Of a stretch of 64,000 nt of DNA, positions 33,111-40,871 are shown one piece after another. The stretch lies in contig JANWUV010000009.1 in the NCBI GenBank assembly GCA_025057975.1, forward strand, positions 1-64,000, written 5' to 3'. The notes beneath the pieces were generated by a model. The model did not search any database. It was given only the letters and a program-made list of their open reading frames with translations, and was not told where the DNA came from. The position numbers were made by a program, and so were the translations under genes. Numbering within the stretch: position 1 is the stretch's first letter; each line of letters opens with the position of its first letter. The stretch is from Chloracidobacterium sp. Lineage in GTDB: Bacteria > Acidobacteriota > Blastocatellia > Chloracidobacteriales > Chloracidobacteriaceae.

Positions 33111-35507
33111 ATGCATACCGCTGTTATTCTCGAAAAGGTCTCCCCGTCTGTTGAACGCCGGGTGATTGTCAAACGCGACGGGCGTACGGTGGGCTGGGAC
33201 CCGGAGCGCATCGTCCGCGCGATTTCGTTGGCTTTCTACGCCGTTCGGCACAACAACGCGCCCAACCCCTTCAGCAACGACCGTGAAGCCCGCTACGGCC
33301 TGAGCGAAGAAGACCATGCCGAAGTGCTCCGCATCACGAACATGGTCATCAACAACGTTGATCTGCGCTTCCACCGGGGCGAAAACCCCACTGTCGAACA
33401 GGTGCAAGACATCGTTGAGATGATGATTGCCGGCGCTGGTCATTTCGACGTAGCGAAAAGCTACGTGCTCTATCGGGCAAAGAAAGCCGAAGCGCGTATC
33501 CACAAGCATGTGGAGAACGGTCTCGCCGATTACATCGCCGTCAGCCGGTACACCCGTTACCGCGAAGATTTGGGACGACGTGAACTGTGGCCGGAAGCCG
33601 TTGCGCGCGTCTTCGAGATGCACCGAGCGCATTTTCGCGCTGTCCTCGACCGTTCCGTCCCCGAACTTGGGCTCACCGTCGGTGAGCTGATTGATCAGGC
33701 CGAGCGGGATGTCCGCGACCGCCGGGCGCTACCTTCAATGCGTTCGCTGCAGTTCGGCGGCAAGGCCATTGAGGTTAATCACGCCCGGATGTACAATTGC
33801 TGCTTCGGCCACATTGACCACCCCCGTAAGTTCGCCGAAGCGACGTGGCTCCTGTTGTCAGGAACGGGTGTCGGATTTTCCGTTCAGAAACACCACGTCG
33901 CTAAGCTGCCGCCGCTCCCCCTGCGGAAAAGCATCGACGAGCTGCCGGTGGTTCACTTCACGATTCCCGATAGTATTGAAGGCTGGGCGGATGCGGTGGA
34001 TCAGCTCATCCACAGTTACTATGCGGGTGTCTATGTTGAGTTCAACTACTCGCAGATTCGACCGAAAGGCAGCCTGCTACGCACGTCGGGCGGACGCGCG
34101 CCGGGACATCTCCCGCTCAAGCGGGCGTTGGAAGCCATGCGCGGCGTGTTGGATCGGGCGGTAGGCCGGAAGCTCAAGCCAATCGAGGCGTACGACATTT
34201 TGATGTACGCCGCGAGCGCCGTCATTTCGGGCGGCGTCCGCCGCAGCGCCACCATCGCGCTGTTCAGCGCCGACGACGAGGAAATGACCAACGCCAAGAC
34301 CGGTGATTGGTTTGTCGCTCATCCGCAGCGGCAGTTTTCCAACAACAGTGCTGTCCTTGTCCGCCGCGAGGCTTCCCGCGAGCAGTTCCAAGCCTTGTTC
34401 AACGCTGTCAAACAGTTCGGCGAACCCGGTTTCTACTTCACCGAGAACACGGAGTATGGCGCCAACCCGTGTGTTGAGATTGGTCTCATGCCGGTGATGA
34501 CGGTGGACGAGCCGACCCTGGCCAAACTCCGGGCGCTGGGCTACGACCAACCGCTAAAAGTCGGCGATACCGTTTCGGGCTGGCAGCACTGCAACCTCTC
34601 CACCATCAACGGCCGCGCGTGCCGAACCCCGGAAGACTTCTACGCGCTGTGTCGCACGGCCGCGGTCATCGGGACGTTGCAGGCGGCGTACACCGACATG
34701 CCCTACTTAGGGCCTGTGACGCGCGTCATCAACGAACGTGAAGCGCTGCTTGGCGTCTCGATTTGCGGCGTCATGGACAACCCCACCGTCCTGCTCGACC
34801 CGGCCGTTCTGCGGCGCGGCGCGGACATCGCCAAGGCGACGAATGCGGCGCTGGCGAAGGTCATCGGCATCAATCGCGCCGCGCGCGTCACCTGCGTCAA
34901 GCCGGAAGGGACGGCGTCGCTGCTGCTGGGTACGGCGAGCGGCATCCATCCTCACCATGCCAAACGCTATTTCCGGCGCGTCCAAGCCGCACGCACCGAG
35001 GTGGTTTACCAGTTCTTCCGCCGGTACAACCCGCACATGACCGAGGTGTACGGCATGAAGGCGGACACCACCGACGTGATCACGTTCCCCGTTGAAGCGC
35101 CCGAAGGCGCGATCACGAAGAAAGACCTCAGCGCGACGAAGTTTTTGGAGATTGTGAAGCTGGTGCAGGAAAACTGGGTCAAGCCCGGTACGGCGCACGA
35201 GGACTACAATCCGGGGCTGTACCACAACGTCTCGAACACGGTCGTCGTCCGGCCGCATGAGTGGGACGCCGTCGCGGACTACATCTGGGAAAACCGCGAT
35301 TATTTCACCGGCATTTCGATTCTGCCCGCCAGCGGCGACAAGGATTACCCGCAAGCGCCGCTTGAAGAAGTGACGACGCCGCAGGACATCGCGCGCTGGA
35401 ACGCCCTGAAGTACAACCCGGTGGACTATGCCGCGCTCAACGAGGCGGCGGACTACACCAGTTTCAGGGATGTCGTCGCGTGCGCCGGTGGGCGGTGCGA
35501 CATCTGA
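33111..35507 (+). CDS. nrdJ: Adenosylcobalamin-dependent ribonucleoside-triphosphate reductase (class II)
   Basis: 798 residues. An N-terminal ATP-cone (about 15-130, RRVIVKRDGRTVGWDPERIVRAI) precedes the barrel. Catalytic features are visible: Cys230/231 in YNCCFGHID, the N452-C454-E456 triad in GANPCVEIGLMP with thiyl Cys454, the second redox cysteine in SGWQHCNLSTING, and the C-terminal relay pair Cys791/Cys796 in CAGGRCDI. Sequence style (GGVRRSATIALFS and TCVKPEGTASLLLG) matches the RTPR-like class II group. It makes deoxynucleotides independently of oxygen using B12. A GGA-type ribosome site precedes ATG 33111, and NrdR boxes lie upstream. Confidence 0.93.
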   Translation: MHTAVILEKVSPSVERRVIVKRDGRTVGWDPERIVRAISLAFYAVRHNNAPNPFSNDREARYGLSEEDHAEVLRITNMVINNVDLRFHRGENPTVEQVQDIVEMMIAGAGHFDVAKSYVLYRAKKAEARIHKHVENGLADYIAVSRYTRYREDLGRRELWPEAVARVFEMHRAHFRAVLDRSVPELGLTVGELIDQAERDVRDRRALPSMRSLQFGGKAIEVNHARMYNCCFGHIDHPRKFAEATWLLLSGTGVGFSVQKHHVAKLPPLPLRKSIDELPVVHFTIPDSIEGWADAVDQLIHSYYAGVYVEFNYSQIRPKGSLLRTSGGRAPGHLPLKRALEAMRGVLDRAVGRKLKPIEAYDILMYAASAVISGGVRRSATIALFSADDEEMTNAKTGDWFVAHPQRQFSNNSAVLVRREASREQFQALFNAVKQFGEPGFYFTENTEYGANPCVEIGLMPVMTVDEPTLAKLRALGYDQPLKVGDTVSGWQHCNLSTINGRACRTPEDFYALCRTAAVIGTLQAAYTDMPYLGPVTRVINEREALLGVSICGVMDNPTVLLDPAVLRRGADIAKATNAALAKVIGINRAARVTCVKPEGTASLLLGTASGIHPHHAKRYFRRVQAARTEVVYQFFRRYNPHMTEVYGMKADTTDVITFPVEAPEGAITKKDLSATKFLEIVKLVQENWVKPGTAHEDYNPGLYHNVSNTVVVRPHEWDAVADYIWENRDYFTGISILPASGDKDYPQAPLEEVTTPQDIARWNALKYNPVDYAALNEAADYTSFRDVVACAGGRCDI

Positions 35508-35529
35508 GCCGGGCACTGCGACGCCTGCC

Positions 35530-36507
35530 ATGGACGACCCCGCCGTTGCAAACTTGGTCGCCGATTGGCTCGCTGGCCGCCAGCTGGCGGACGCCGAAGC
35601 CGACGCCCTGCTGGCCCGTTTGACGCCCGACGCCGCAACCTATGAGCAGTTCACGGCGCTGATTGCGGCCGTCGCGTCCACCGCCGTCCCGCCGCCGGCC
35701 GTGGACGGCGACATTCTGGATTGCTGCGGGACGGGCGGCGGTGGGCGTCCGCGTTTCAACGTCTCCACGACGGTCGCTTTCGTCCTGTCCGCTGGCGGCG
35801 TGCGGGTTGTGAAGTTCGGCAATCGCGCCGCCACGAGCGCAAGTGGGAGTTTTGATCTGCTCGAACGATTGGGCGTGCCGGTCGAGTACCCGTTGGAACA
35901 GCTGCCCGCCTTACTGGAAGCGACGAATCTGGCGTTTCTCTATGCGCCGCAGTGCTACCCGGCGCTCAAGGCAGCGGCGGCGGCGCGACGACGGTTCGGG
36001 CGACCGACGCTTTTCAACTACATTGGGCCGCTGCTGCATCCGCTGCGACCGACGCGCCGGCTGGTCGGCGTCTCGCATCCGCGCATGCAGGCGTTTACGG
36101 CGCAGTGGTTGGCGAATGATGGGCGGACGCAGCGCGCGTTGGTCGTGCGCGGCGAGGGGGACTGTGATGAACTCACGCCGCTGGGAACGTCCGTCATCTA
36201 CGATGTCGCGCCGCAGTGCGTCAGGAAGTGTCCGTGGGCGTCCGAAGAGGCGCTTGAGCCGGTGATGGAAGACATCCCAACCGGCGCGCCGGAAGCCAAC
36301 CTGACGCTGTTCCGGCGGATTGTGGCGGGCGTGGATACCACTTCGACGGCTTACCATAGCGTTCGGCTCAATGCCGGGCTGGGCTTTGTCGCCGCCGGAC
36401 GGGCGGCGACCTTGGCGGAAGGGGCGGCGCTGGCCGCCGACTTGCTGGCGAGCGGGATTGTCCGGCGACAGGTCGAAACGTTTCTGGCGTACCTGCGTGA
36501 CGCCTAA
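35530..36507 (+). CDS. trpD: Anthranilate phosphoribosyltransferase (TrpD)
   Basis: Start ATG 35530 (MDDPAVANLVADWLAGRQL), 22 bases after nrdJ; longer starts overlap nrdJ. 325 residues. The PRPP-binding GTGGGGRPRFNVSTTVAFVL and VVKFGNRAATSASGSFDLLERLG motifs and the anthranilate-site PTLFNYIGPLLHPLRP block are present. Residues differ from the common versions (KHGNRxxSSxxG, NLLGPLxNP), so it is a divergent member, and a TrpD2-like paralogue cannot be fully excluded. It transfers phosphoribose to anthranilate, step two of tryptophan synthesis. It is convergent with trpG across only 10 bases, with trpE beyond. Confidence 0.86.
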   Translation: MDDPAVANLVADWLAGRQLADAEADALLARLTPDAATYEQFTALIAAVASTAVPPPAVDGDILDCCGTGGGGRPRFNVSTTVAFVLSAGGVRVVKFGNRAATSASGSFDLLERLGVPVEYPLEQLPALLEATNLAFLYAPQCYPALKAAAAARRRFGRPTLFNYIGPLLHPLRPTRRLVGVSHPRMQAFTAQWLANDGRTQRALVVRGEGDCDELTPLGTSVIYDVAPQCVRKCPWASEEALEPVMEDIPTGAPEANLTLFRRIVAGVDTTSTAYHSVRLNAGLGFVAAGRAATLAEGAALAADLLASGIVRRQVETFLAYLRDA

Positions 36508-36517
36508 TGTCGCTGGT

Positions 36518-37108
36518 TCACCCGCCAAGCCGCAGGAAGTTGGCGAGCAGCCGCGCGCCGTCCGGCGTCCCGATGGACTCCGGGTGGAACTGCACGCCGT
36601 ACACCGGCAGCTCCCGGTGCGCCACCGCCATAATGAGGCCGTCGGCGACAGTGCGCGCCGTGATGGTCAAACAGTCCGGCAGCGTCGCTTCGTCCGCGAT
36701 GAGCGAATGGTAGCGCATCGCCGAAAAGCGTTCCGGCAGACCGGCGAAAAGCGGCGAAGGCGCGGTCAAGATGACTTCGGAAGTTTTCCCGTGAACGATG
36801 CGCGGCGCGCGGATGACGCGCCCGCCGTACGCTGCCGCAATCCCCTGATGACCCAAACAGACGCCCAAGATGGGGACGGCGAGCGTCGCGGCGGCGGTGA
36901 GCACGTCCCAACACACGCCGAAGTCGCGCGGGTTGTCGGGACGCCCCGGCCCCGGCGACAACACGATGCGCGTCGGCCGCCACCCGCGCAAAGTCGCCAA
37001 ATCCACCGCATCGTTGCGGACGACGACGACTTCCTCGGTCGTCTGCATCTGGAGCATTTGGTAGAGGTTGAACGTGAACGAATCGTAGTTGTCAATGATG
37101 ACCAGCAT
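36518..37108 (-). CDS. trpG: Anthranilate/aminodeoxychorismate synthase glutaminase subunit (TrpG/PabA)
   Basis: 196 residues, typical. It starts MLVIIDNYDSFTFNLYQML; oxyanion block SPGPGRPDNP; nucleophile Cys in ILGVCLGHQGIAAAYGG; catalytic His-Glu in YGVQFHPESIGTPDG. It produces ammonia from glutamine for the synthase component. It lies 26 bases after trpE on the same strand, so with aroF it forms an aroF-trpE-trpG operon. Such proteins may serve both the anthranilate and p-aminobenzoate synthases. Confidence 0.95.
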   Translation of the reverse strand: MLVIIDNYDSFTFNLYQMLQMQTTEEVVVVRNDAVDLATLRGWRPTRIVLSPGPGRPDNPRDFGVCWDVLTAAATLAVPILGVCLGHQGIAAAYGGRVIRAPRIVHGKTSEVILTAPSPLFAGLPERFSAMRYHSLIADEATLPDCLTITARTVADGLIMAVAHRELPVYGVQFHPESIGTPDGARLLANFLRLGG

Positions 37109-37134
37109 GGCGTTGAGCGCGGTTGCGGAAGGTG

Positions 37135-38610
37135 TCAGCTGCCGTCAAGCGGCTGTCGTGGTTCGAGCGTTGCTTCAGCGGCTTCAGCTAGGTGCAGCGC
37201 CGTGATAACGCTGCGCGCTTTGTTGCGTGTTTCGTCGGCTTCGAGTTGCGGCTGCGAGTCGAACACGACCCCGGCTCCGGCGTTGACGTGCGCGACGCCG
37301 TCTTGAATCAGCGCGGAGCGAATGGCGATGGCGCTGTCGGCGTGGCCGGCGAAGTCAATGTAGCCCACCATCCCGGCGTAGAGACCGCGCCGTTCAGGTT
37401 CAAGCTGCGCCAGCAGTTCCATGGCGCGGATTTTCGGCGCGCCCGTCACCGTCCCGCGCGGGAAGCAACTGCGCATGGCGTCAAACGCCGTTAGTCCCGA
37501 CCGCAAACGTCCGGCGACATCCGTGGCGAGGTGCATGACGTGCGTGTAGCGTACCAGCCGTGCTATCTCGCCGACCGTGACCGTCCCGATTTCGGCGATG
37601 CGCCCGACATCGTTGCGGGCCAAATCAACCAGCATGCGGTGTTCGGCGAGTTCTTTTTCGTCGGCGCGCAACGTCGCGGCCAGTCGCTCGTCCTCTTCGG
37701 GCGTCGCGCCGCGCGGCCGCGTCCCGGCCAGCGCGCGCAGCGTCACCACGCCGTCCCGCACCGTGACGAAGGTTTCCGGCGACGATCCGACGTAGGTAAA
37801 GCCGGGCGCGTCCGTGTAACGCCCAAACTTCAGGCAGTAGGCGTAAGGGGAGGGATTGAGCGCCACCAGCGCGCGATAAATGGTGAACGGCGCGGCCGTC
37901 GTCCGCCGCGAAAAACGCCGCGACGGGACAATCTGGAACACTTCGCCATCGGTGATGTAGGCGCGGCATTGTTCGACCAGCCGTGCAAAGGCCGCGTCGT
38001 CCAGCGTCGTCTCGACGCCGGCGAAGACATCGCGCCCGCGCAGAGCGTCGGCGGCGTCGCGCAGCGGCGGCAGCGGCGCTCGGCGGCGAACGCGGTCGTA
38101 CACCTGTTCAACCATGGCGTCGCCGCCGTAGGAGACGATGTGCAGCTTGCGGTACAGGTGGTCGAACACAACAAACGTGTCGTAGAGACCGAAGCAACCG
38201 TCCGGCGCGGCGTAGGGCGCCGCCGACTGTACGGGGACGCCGGCGAGCGTCGCCGTCGCGCCGTAGCCCAGATAGCCGACGAAACCGCCGTAAAACGGCA
38301 GCGTCGGCGGAAGCGACCGGCGCTGGTCGGCGACCAAGGCGCTTTCCCGGTCAAGCAGTTCGCTAAGAAACCGCAGCGGATCGTCGGTTTGGGTGTGGCG
38401 TTCGGTTCGGCGGTGGAGGTCGTGAACCGTCACGCGGCGGCCGTGAAACGCCGCCACCAAACGCGGCTCGACGCCGATGATAGAATACCGCGCCAGACGC
38501 GCGTCGCCTTCCGCGCTTTCCAGCAGGAACGCCACATCCGAGGCGGCGGCCAGTTCATTGTAGAGCGCCGCCGGGGTCACGGCGTCGGAAAGAACCGTCA
38601 GACAACTCAT
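37135..38610 (-). CDS. trpE: Anthranilate synthase component I (TrpE)
   Basis: 491 residues, the usual size. N-terminal allosteric domain with DVAFLLESAEGDARLARYSIIGVEP, the LLES Trp-feedback element. Chorismate-binding domain with YITDGEVFQIVPSRRFSR, SPETFV, LAGTRPRGATPEEDE, ELAEHRMLVDLARNDVGRI, YTHVMHLATDVAGRL, FPRGTVTGAPKIRAMEL and ADSAIAIRSAL. With TrpG it converts chorismate to anthranilate. The start overlaps the aroF stop by ATGA, so it is translationally coupled and covered by the upstream attenuator. The intact LLES-type motif suggests the enzyme is also inhibited by tryptophan. Confidence 0.95.
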   Translation of the reverse strand: MSCLTVLSDAVTPAALYNELAAASDVAFLLESAEGDARLARYSIIGVEPRLVAAFHGRRVTVHDLHRRTERHTQTDDPLRFLSELLDRESALVADQRRSLPPTLPFYGGFVGYLGYGATATLAGVPVQSAAPYAAPDGCFGLYDTFVVFDHLYRKLHIVSYGGDAMVEQVYDRVRRRAPLPPLRDAADALRGRDVFAGVETTLDDAAFARLVEQCRAYITDGEVFQIVPSRRFSRRTTAAPFTIYRALVALNPSPYAYCLKFGRYTDAPGFTYVGSSPETFVTVRDGVVTLRALAGTRPRGATPEEDERLAATLRADEKELAEHRMLVDLARNDVGRIAEIGTVTVGEIARLVRYTHVMHLATDVAGRLRSGLTAFDAMRSCFPRGTVTGAPKIRAMELLAQLEPERRGLYAGMVGYIDFAGHADSAIAIRSALIQDGVAHVNAGAGVVFDSQPQLEADETRNKARSVITALHLAEAAEATLEPRQPLDGS

Positions 38611-39437
38611 GCCGCGCGCTCCATTCGGTAGGGCAGGTGGCGTCCCACCGCCTGCGCGACGGCTGCCGCTTCGGCAACAAGCTGCGCCAACTCGTCAAGG
38701 GACAGCGCCTGCGCCGCGTCGGAGACGGACTGTTCCGGTACTGGGTGGCATTCCACGATGAGGCCGTCGGCACCGACGGCGACCGCCGCCCGCGCGGCCG
38801 GTAGAACCAAATCCCGGCGTCCGGTGGCGTGGCTGGGATCCACAATGACCGGCAGGTGCGTCAGGCGCTTGAGCAGGGCGACGGCACCAAGGTCGAGGAC
38901 GTTGCGCGTCGCCGGATCAAAGCTCCGAATTCCGCGTTCGCAGAGGATGACCTGCGGGTTGCCGCCCGCAAGGATGTACTCTGCCGCGCCAAGGAATTCT
39001 TCGATGGTGGCGGCCAGCCCGCGCTTGAGAAGCACCGGCTTGCGTACCTGTCCCAGCGCCTTCAGCAGTTCAAAGTTTTGCATGTTGCGCGAGCCGACCT
39101 GAAAGCAGTCGAACACGTCGTAGGCGCGTTCGAGGTGGGCGACTGACATAACTTCGCTGACGACGCCGAGGCCGTAGTCCCGTTTCACGGCGTTGAGGAG
39201 TTCCAGCCCTTCCTCCTGAAGACCCTGAAAGCTGTAGGGCGACGTACGGGGCTTATAGACGCCGGCCCGCAGCAGCCGGACGCCAAGCGCGGTGAGGGTT
39301 TCGGCGACGGTGCGGAGTTGCGTCTCGGATTCGGCGGCGCAGGGGCCGGCGATGACGGCGAGCGGCTGTTCCCCGATAGGGACGCCTGCGATGGAAACCG
39401 TGGTGTGGTGGGACGGAGAACTTCGGCGAGCAAGCAT
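38607..39437 (-). CDS. aroF: 3-deoxy-7-phosphoheptulonate synthase, type I-beta (DAHP synthase)
   Basis: 276 residues from ATG 39437, with GAGGAA nine bases upstream. Motifs of the short KDO8P-synthase-like type: [45 protein letters not shown] and [17 protein letters not shown], followed by a [22 protein letters not shown] close. There is no fused ACT or chorismate-mutase domain, so allosteric control is not evident in the protein. It condenses phosphoenolpyruvate and erythrose-4-phosphate, the entry to aromatic synthesis. Placement at the head of trpE-trpG behind the leader peptide makes aromatic supply and tryptophan synthesis respond together. Confidence 0.95.
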   Translation of the reverse strand: MLARRSSPSHHTTVSIAGVPIGEQPLAVIAGPCAAESETQLRTVAETLTALGVRLLRAGVYKPRTSPYSFQGLQEEGLELLNAVKRDYGLGVVSEVMSVAHLERAYDVFDCFQVGSRNMQNFELLKALGQVRKPVLLKRGLAATIEEFLGAAEYILAGGNPQVILCERGIRSFDPATRNVLDLGAVALLKRLTHLPVIVDPSHATGRRDLVLPAARAAVAVGADGLIVECHPVPEQSVSDAAQALSLDELAQLVAEAAAVAQAVGRHLPYRMERAA

Positions 39438-39469
39438 CGTGGCGGTTCCTCACAGTTGAAAAAGTGACC

Positions 39470-39512
39470 AAAAGCAAAACCGCCGACCTCCCAGCTTGGG
39501 AAGGTCGGCGGC
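39470..39512 (-). terminator. Intrinsic terminator of the aro/trp attenuator
   Basis: On the transcript (minus strand) the arms GCCGCCGACCT and AGGTCGGCGG, extended by CCC/GGG across a one-base bulge, enclose a short loop. They are followed at once by TTTTGCTTTT (39479-39470). It ends 32 bases before the aroF start. The terminator's 5' arm contains CCTTCCC, complementary to GGGAAGG inside the leader ORF (39584-39578), a possible antiterminator partner. Confidence 0.85.
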
Positions 39513-39539
39513 TCTGAAGAAAGCTGGCGGAGCGTTGGT

Positions 39540-39638
39540 TTAGTCGTCAATCGCGCGCGCCGGCCGGCCGGCCGAAGCCTTCCCGATGAGGCTCCACCAG
39601 TACCAATAGCCGCTAAACGTAAAGTTGCGCGCGTGCAT
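39540..39638 (-). CDS. Aromatic/tryptophan leader peptide (attenuator ORF)
   Basis: A 32-codon ORF from ATG 39638 to TAA 39540, ending 28 bases before the terminator hairpin. It encodes Phe at codons 6 and 8, then Tyr-Trp-Tyr-Trp-Trp at codons 11-15, an extreme concentration of aromatic residues in a short peptide. Next comes a very GC-rich stretch (GGCCGGCC repeats) able to fold on itself. The layout of leader ORF, strong hairpin, U-run, then aroF-trpE-trpG is the classical ribosome-mediated attenuator. Scarcity of charged tRNA-Trp (perhaps also Tyr or Phe) would stall the ribosome and favour an alternative fold that lets polymerase through. Confidence 0.85.
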   Translation of the reverse strand: MHARNFTFSGYWYWWSLIGKASAGRPARAIDD

Positions 39639-39700
39639 ACAAGAACGAGAAACGAATAAGTTGTGGTGACCTTAGCGTTTCGGACGCTCGGACGCAAGCC

Positions 39701-40735
39701 CTATGTGAGGCCGAGGGCGTCGCGCGTCGCCTGATAGACCATTTCCGGCGTCAGTCCGGTCATACAGCGGTGGTCAATCGGGCAGTCCTTGAGCAGGCAG
39801 GGCGCACATGGAACAAGCCGCCGGATGATCCGGGCTGTCGGCGAGAAGGGTGAAATCTGGTTGGGATCGGTTGGGCCGAAGATTGTCACCAACGGACGAT
39901 CCAGCGCCGCCGCGACGTAGGCCGGACCCGTATCGTTGCTAACGACGACGGCGCAGCGGGACAGCAGCGCCACGCTTTCACGCAAGGCGAGTTCGCCGGC
40001 CAAGACGACGGCGCGTTCGGGACGGCGCATGGCGCTGCGGATGGCGTCGCACAACGGGCGTTCGTTGGAAGCACCGAGGAGAAACAGTTGCAGGTCGGGG
40101 TGGTCGGCCAGTCGGTCGAGGAGCGCCGTAAACGACGCGGGCGGCCACTGCTTGGCGCGGCTGTTGGCGGCACCGGGGACGACGGCGACGGGGCGGCCGT
40201 TTCGCCCTACGTTTGGCAGCTTGGCGTCGAGCGCGGCGTAGGCGGACGGTGCGACCGGCAGCCGGTAGTCAAGCGATGCGTAGTTGACCTGCGTCGCGCC
40301 GGTCAGCCGTGTCTCCAACTGCGCAACAAGGTCGAGGTAGTAGTAGATCTGGTGTTTGCGTCGCGTCGCCGCCGTGACGGGGAAGGCGTCGGTGAGGAGG
40401 ACGCCGCGCGCTTCGGTGGCGAAGCCGATGCGGCGCGGGATGCGTGCGGCGAACGTCATCGCGGCGGCTTCAAAGGCGTTTTGGAAAAGAACGGCCGCGT
40501 CAAAGCGGCCGGCGCGCAGTTTGGCGACGCCGGAGAGGAAGGACGCCTGTCGGTTGTCGTACGGCAGCAGGTCGTCGGCCAGCGGCGTATCGGCGAAGAG
40601 GTCGGCGACCCATGGGCGTACCATGAGCGTCAGATGCGCGTTGGGGAAGAGGCGGCGCAGTTCGCGCAGCGCGGGCAAGGTCATCATGCTGTCGCCGACC
40701 CAGTTGACGCCGCGCACCAACAGCCGGTGAATCAT
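39701..40735 (-). CDS. Lipopolysaccharide heptosyltransferase (GT9, WaaF-like)
   Basis: The start is set at ATG 40735 (MIHRLLVRGVNWVGDSMMTLPAL). 344 residues. The GT9 hallmarks are RGVNWVGDSMMTLPALRELRRLFPNA, PRRIGFATEARGVLLTDAFP, VVPGAANSRAKQWPPASFTALLDRL, VVSNDTGPAYVAAALDRPLVTIFGPTDPNQISPF, and a late cysteine cluster VPCAPCLLKDCPIDHRCM. WaaF/heptosyltransferase II proteins add heptose from ADP-heptose to inner-core lipopolysaccharide at the cytoplasmic membrane face. It lies just upstream of the attenuator leader on the same strand, but function is unrelated to aro/trp. No other LPS core gene is adjacent. Confidence 0.88.
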   Translation of the reverse strand: MIHRLLVRGVNWVGDSMMTLPALRELRRLFPNAHLTLMVRPWVADLFADTPLADDLLPYDNRQASFLSGVAKLRAGRFDAAVLFQNAFEAAAMTFAARIPRRIGFATEARGVLLTDAFPVTAATRRKHQIYYYLDLVAQLETRLTGATQVNYASLDYRLPVAPSAYAALDAKLPNVGRNGRPVAVVPGAANSRAKQWPPASFTALLDRLADHPDLQLFLLGASNERPLCDAIRSAMRRPERAVVLAGELALRESVALLSRCAVVVSNDTGPAYVAAALDRPLVTIFGPTDPNQISPFSPTARIIRRLVPCAPCLLKDCPIDHRCMTGLTPEMVYQATRDALGLT

Positions 40736-40871
40736 GGCTCTCAGTCCATTCTTGCTGAAGGCGTAATCAAGCTCCAACTGGGGACACCGCACCGGGTGTA
40801 CGGCCTCCAAGACGGCTTGAAGTTTTTTCGTTGCGATCCTGCTGCGGGCCGGCGGCTCCCACACCTAGGCT

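Noticed and set aside
37531-38631. 366-aa plus-strand open frame over trpE
   Set aside because: Opposite a complete trpE with all motifs; composition is Arg/Val/Ala noise.
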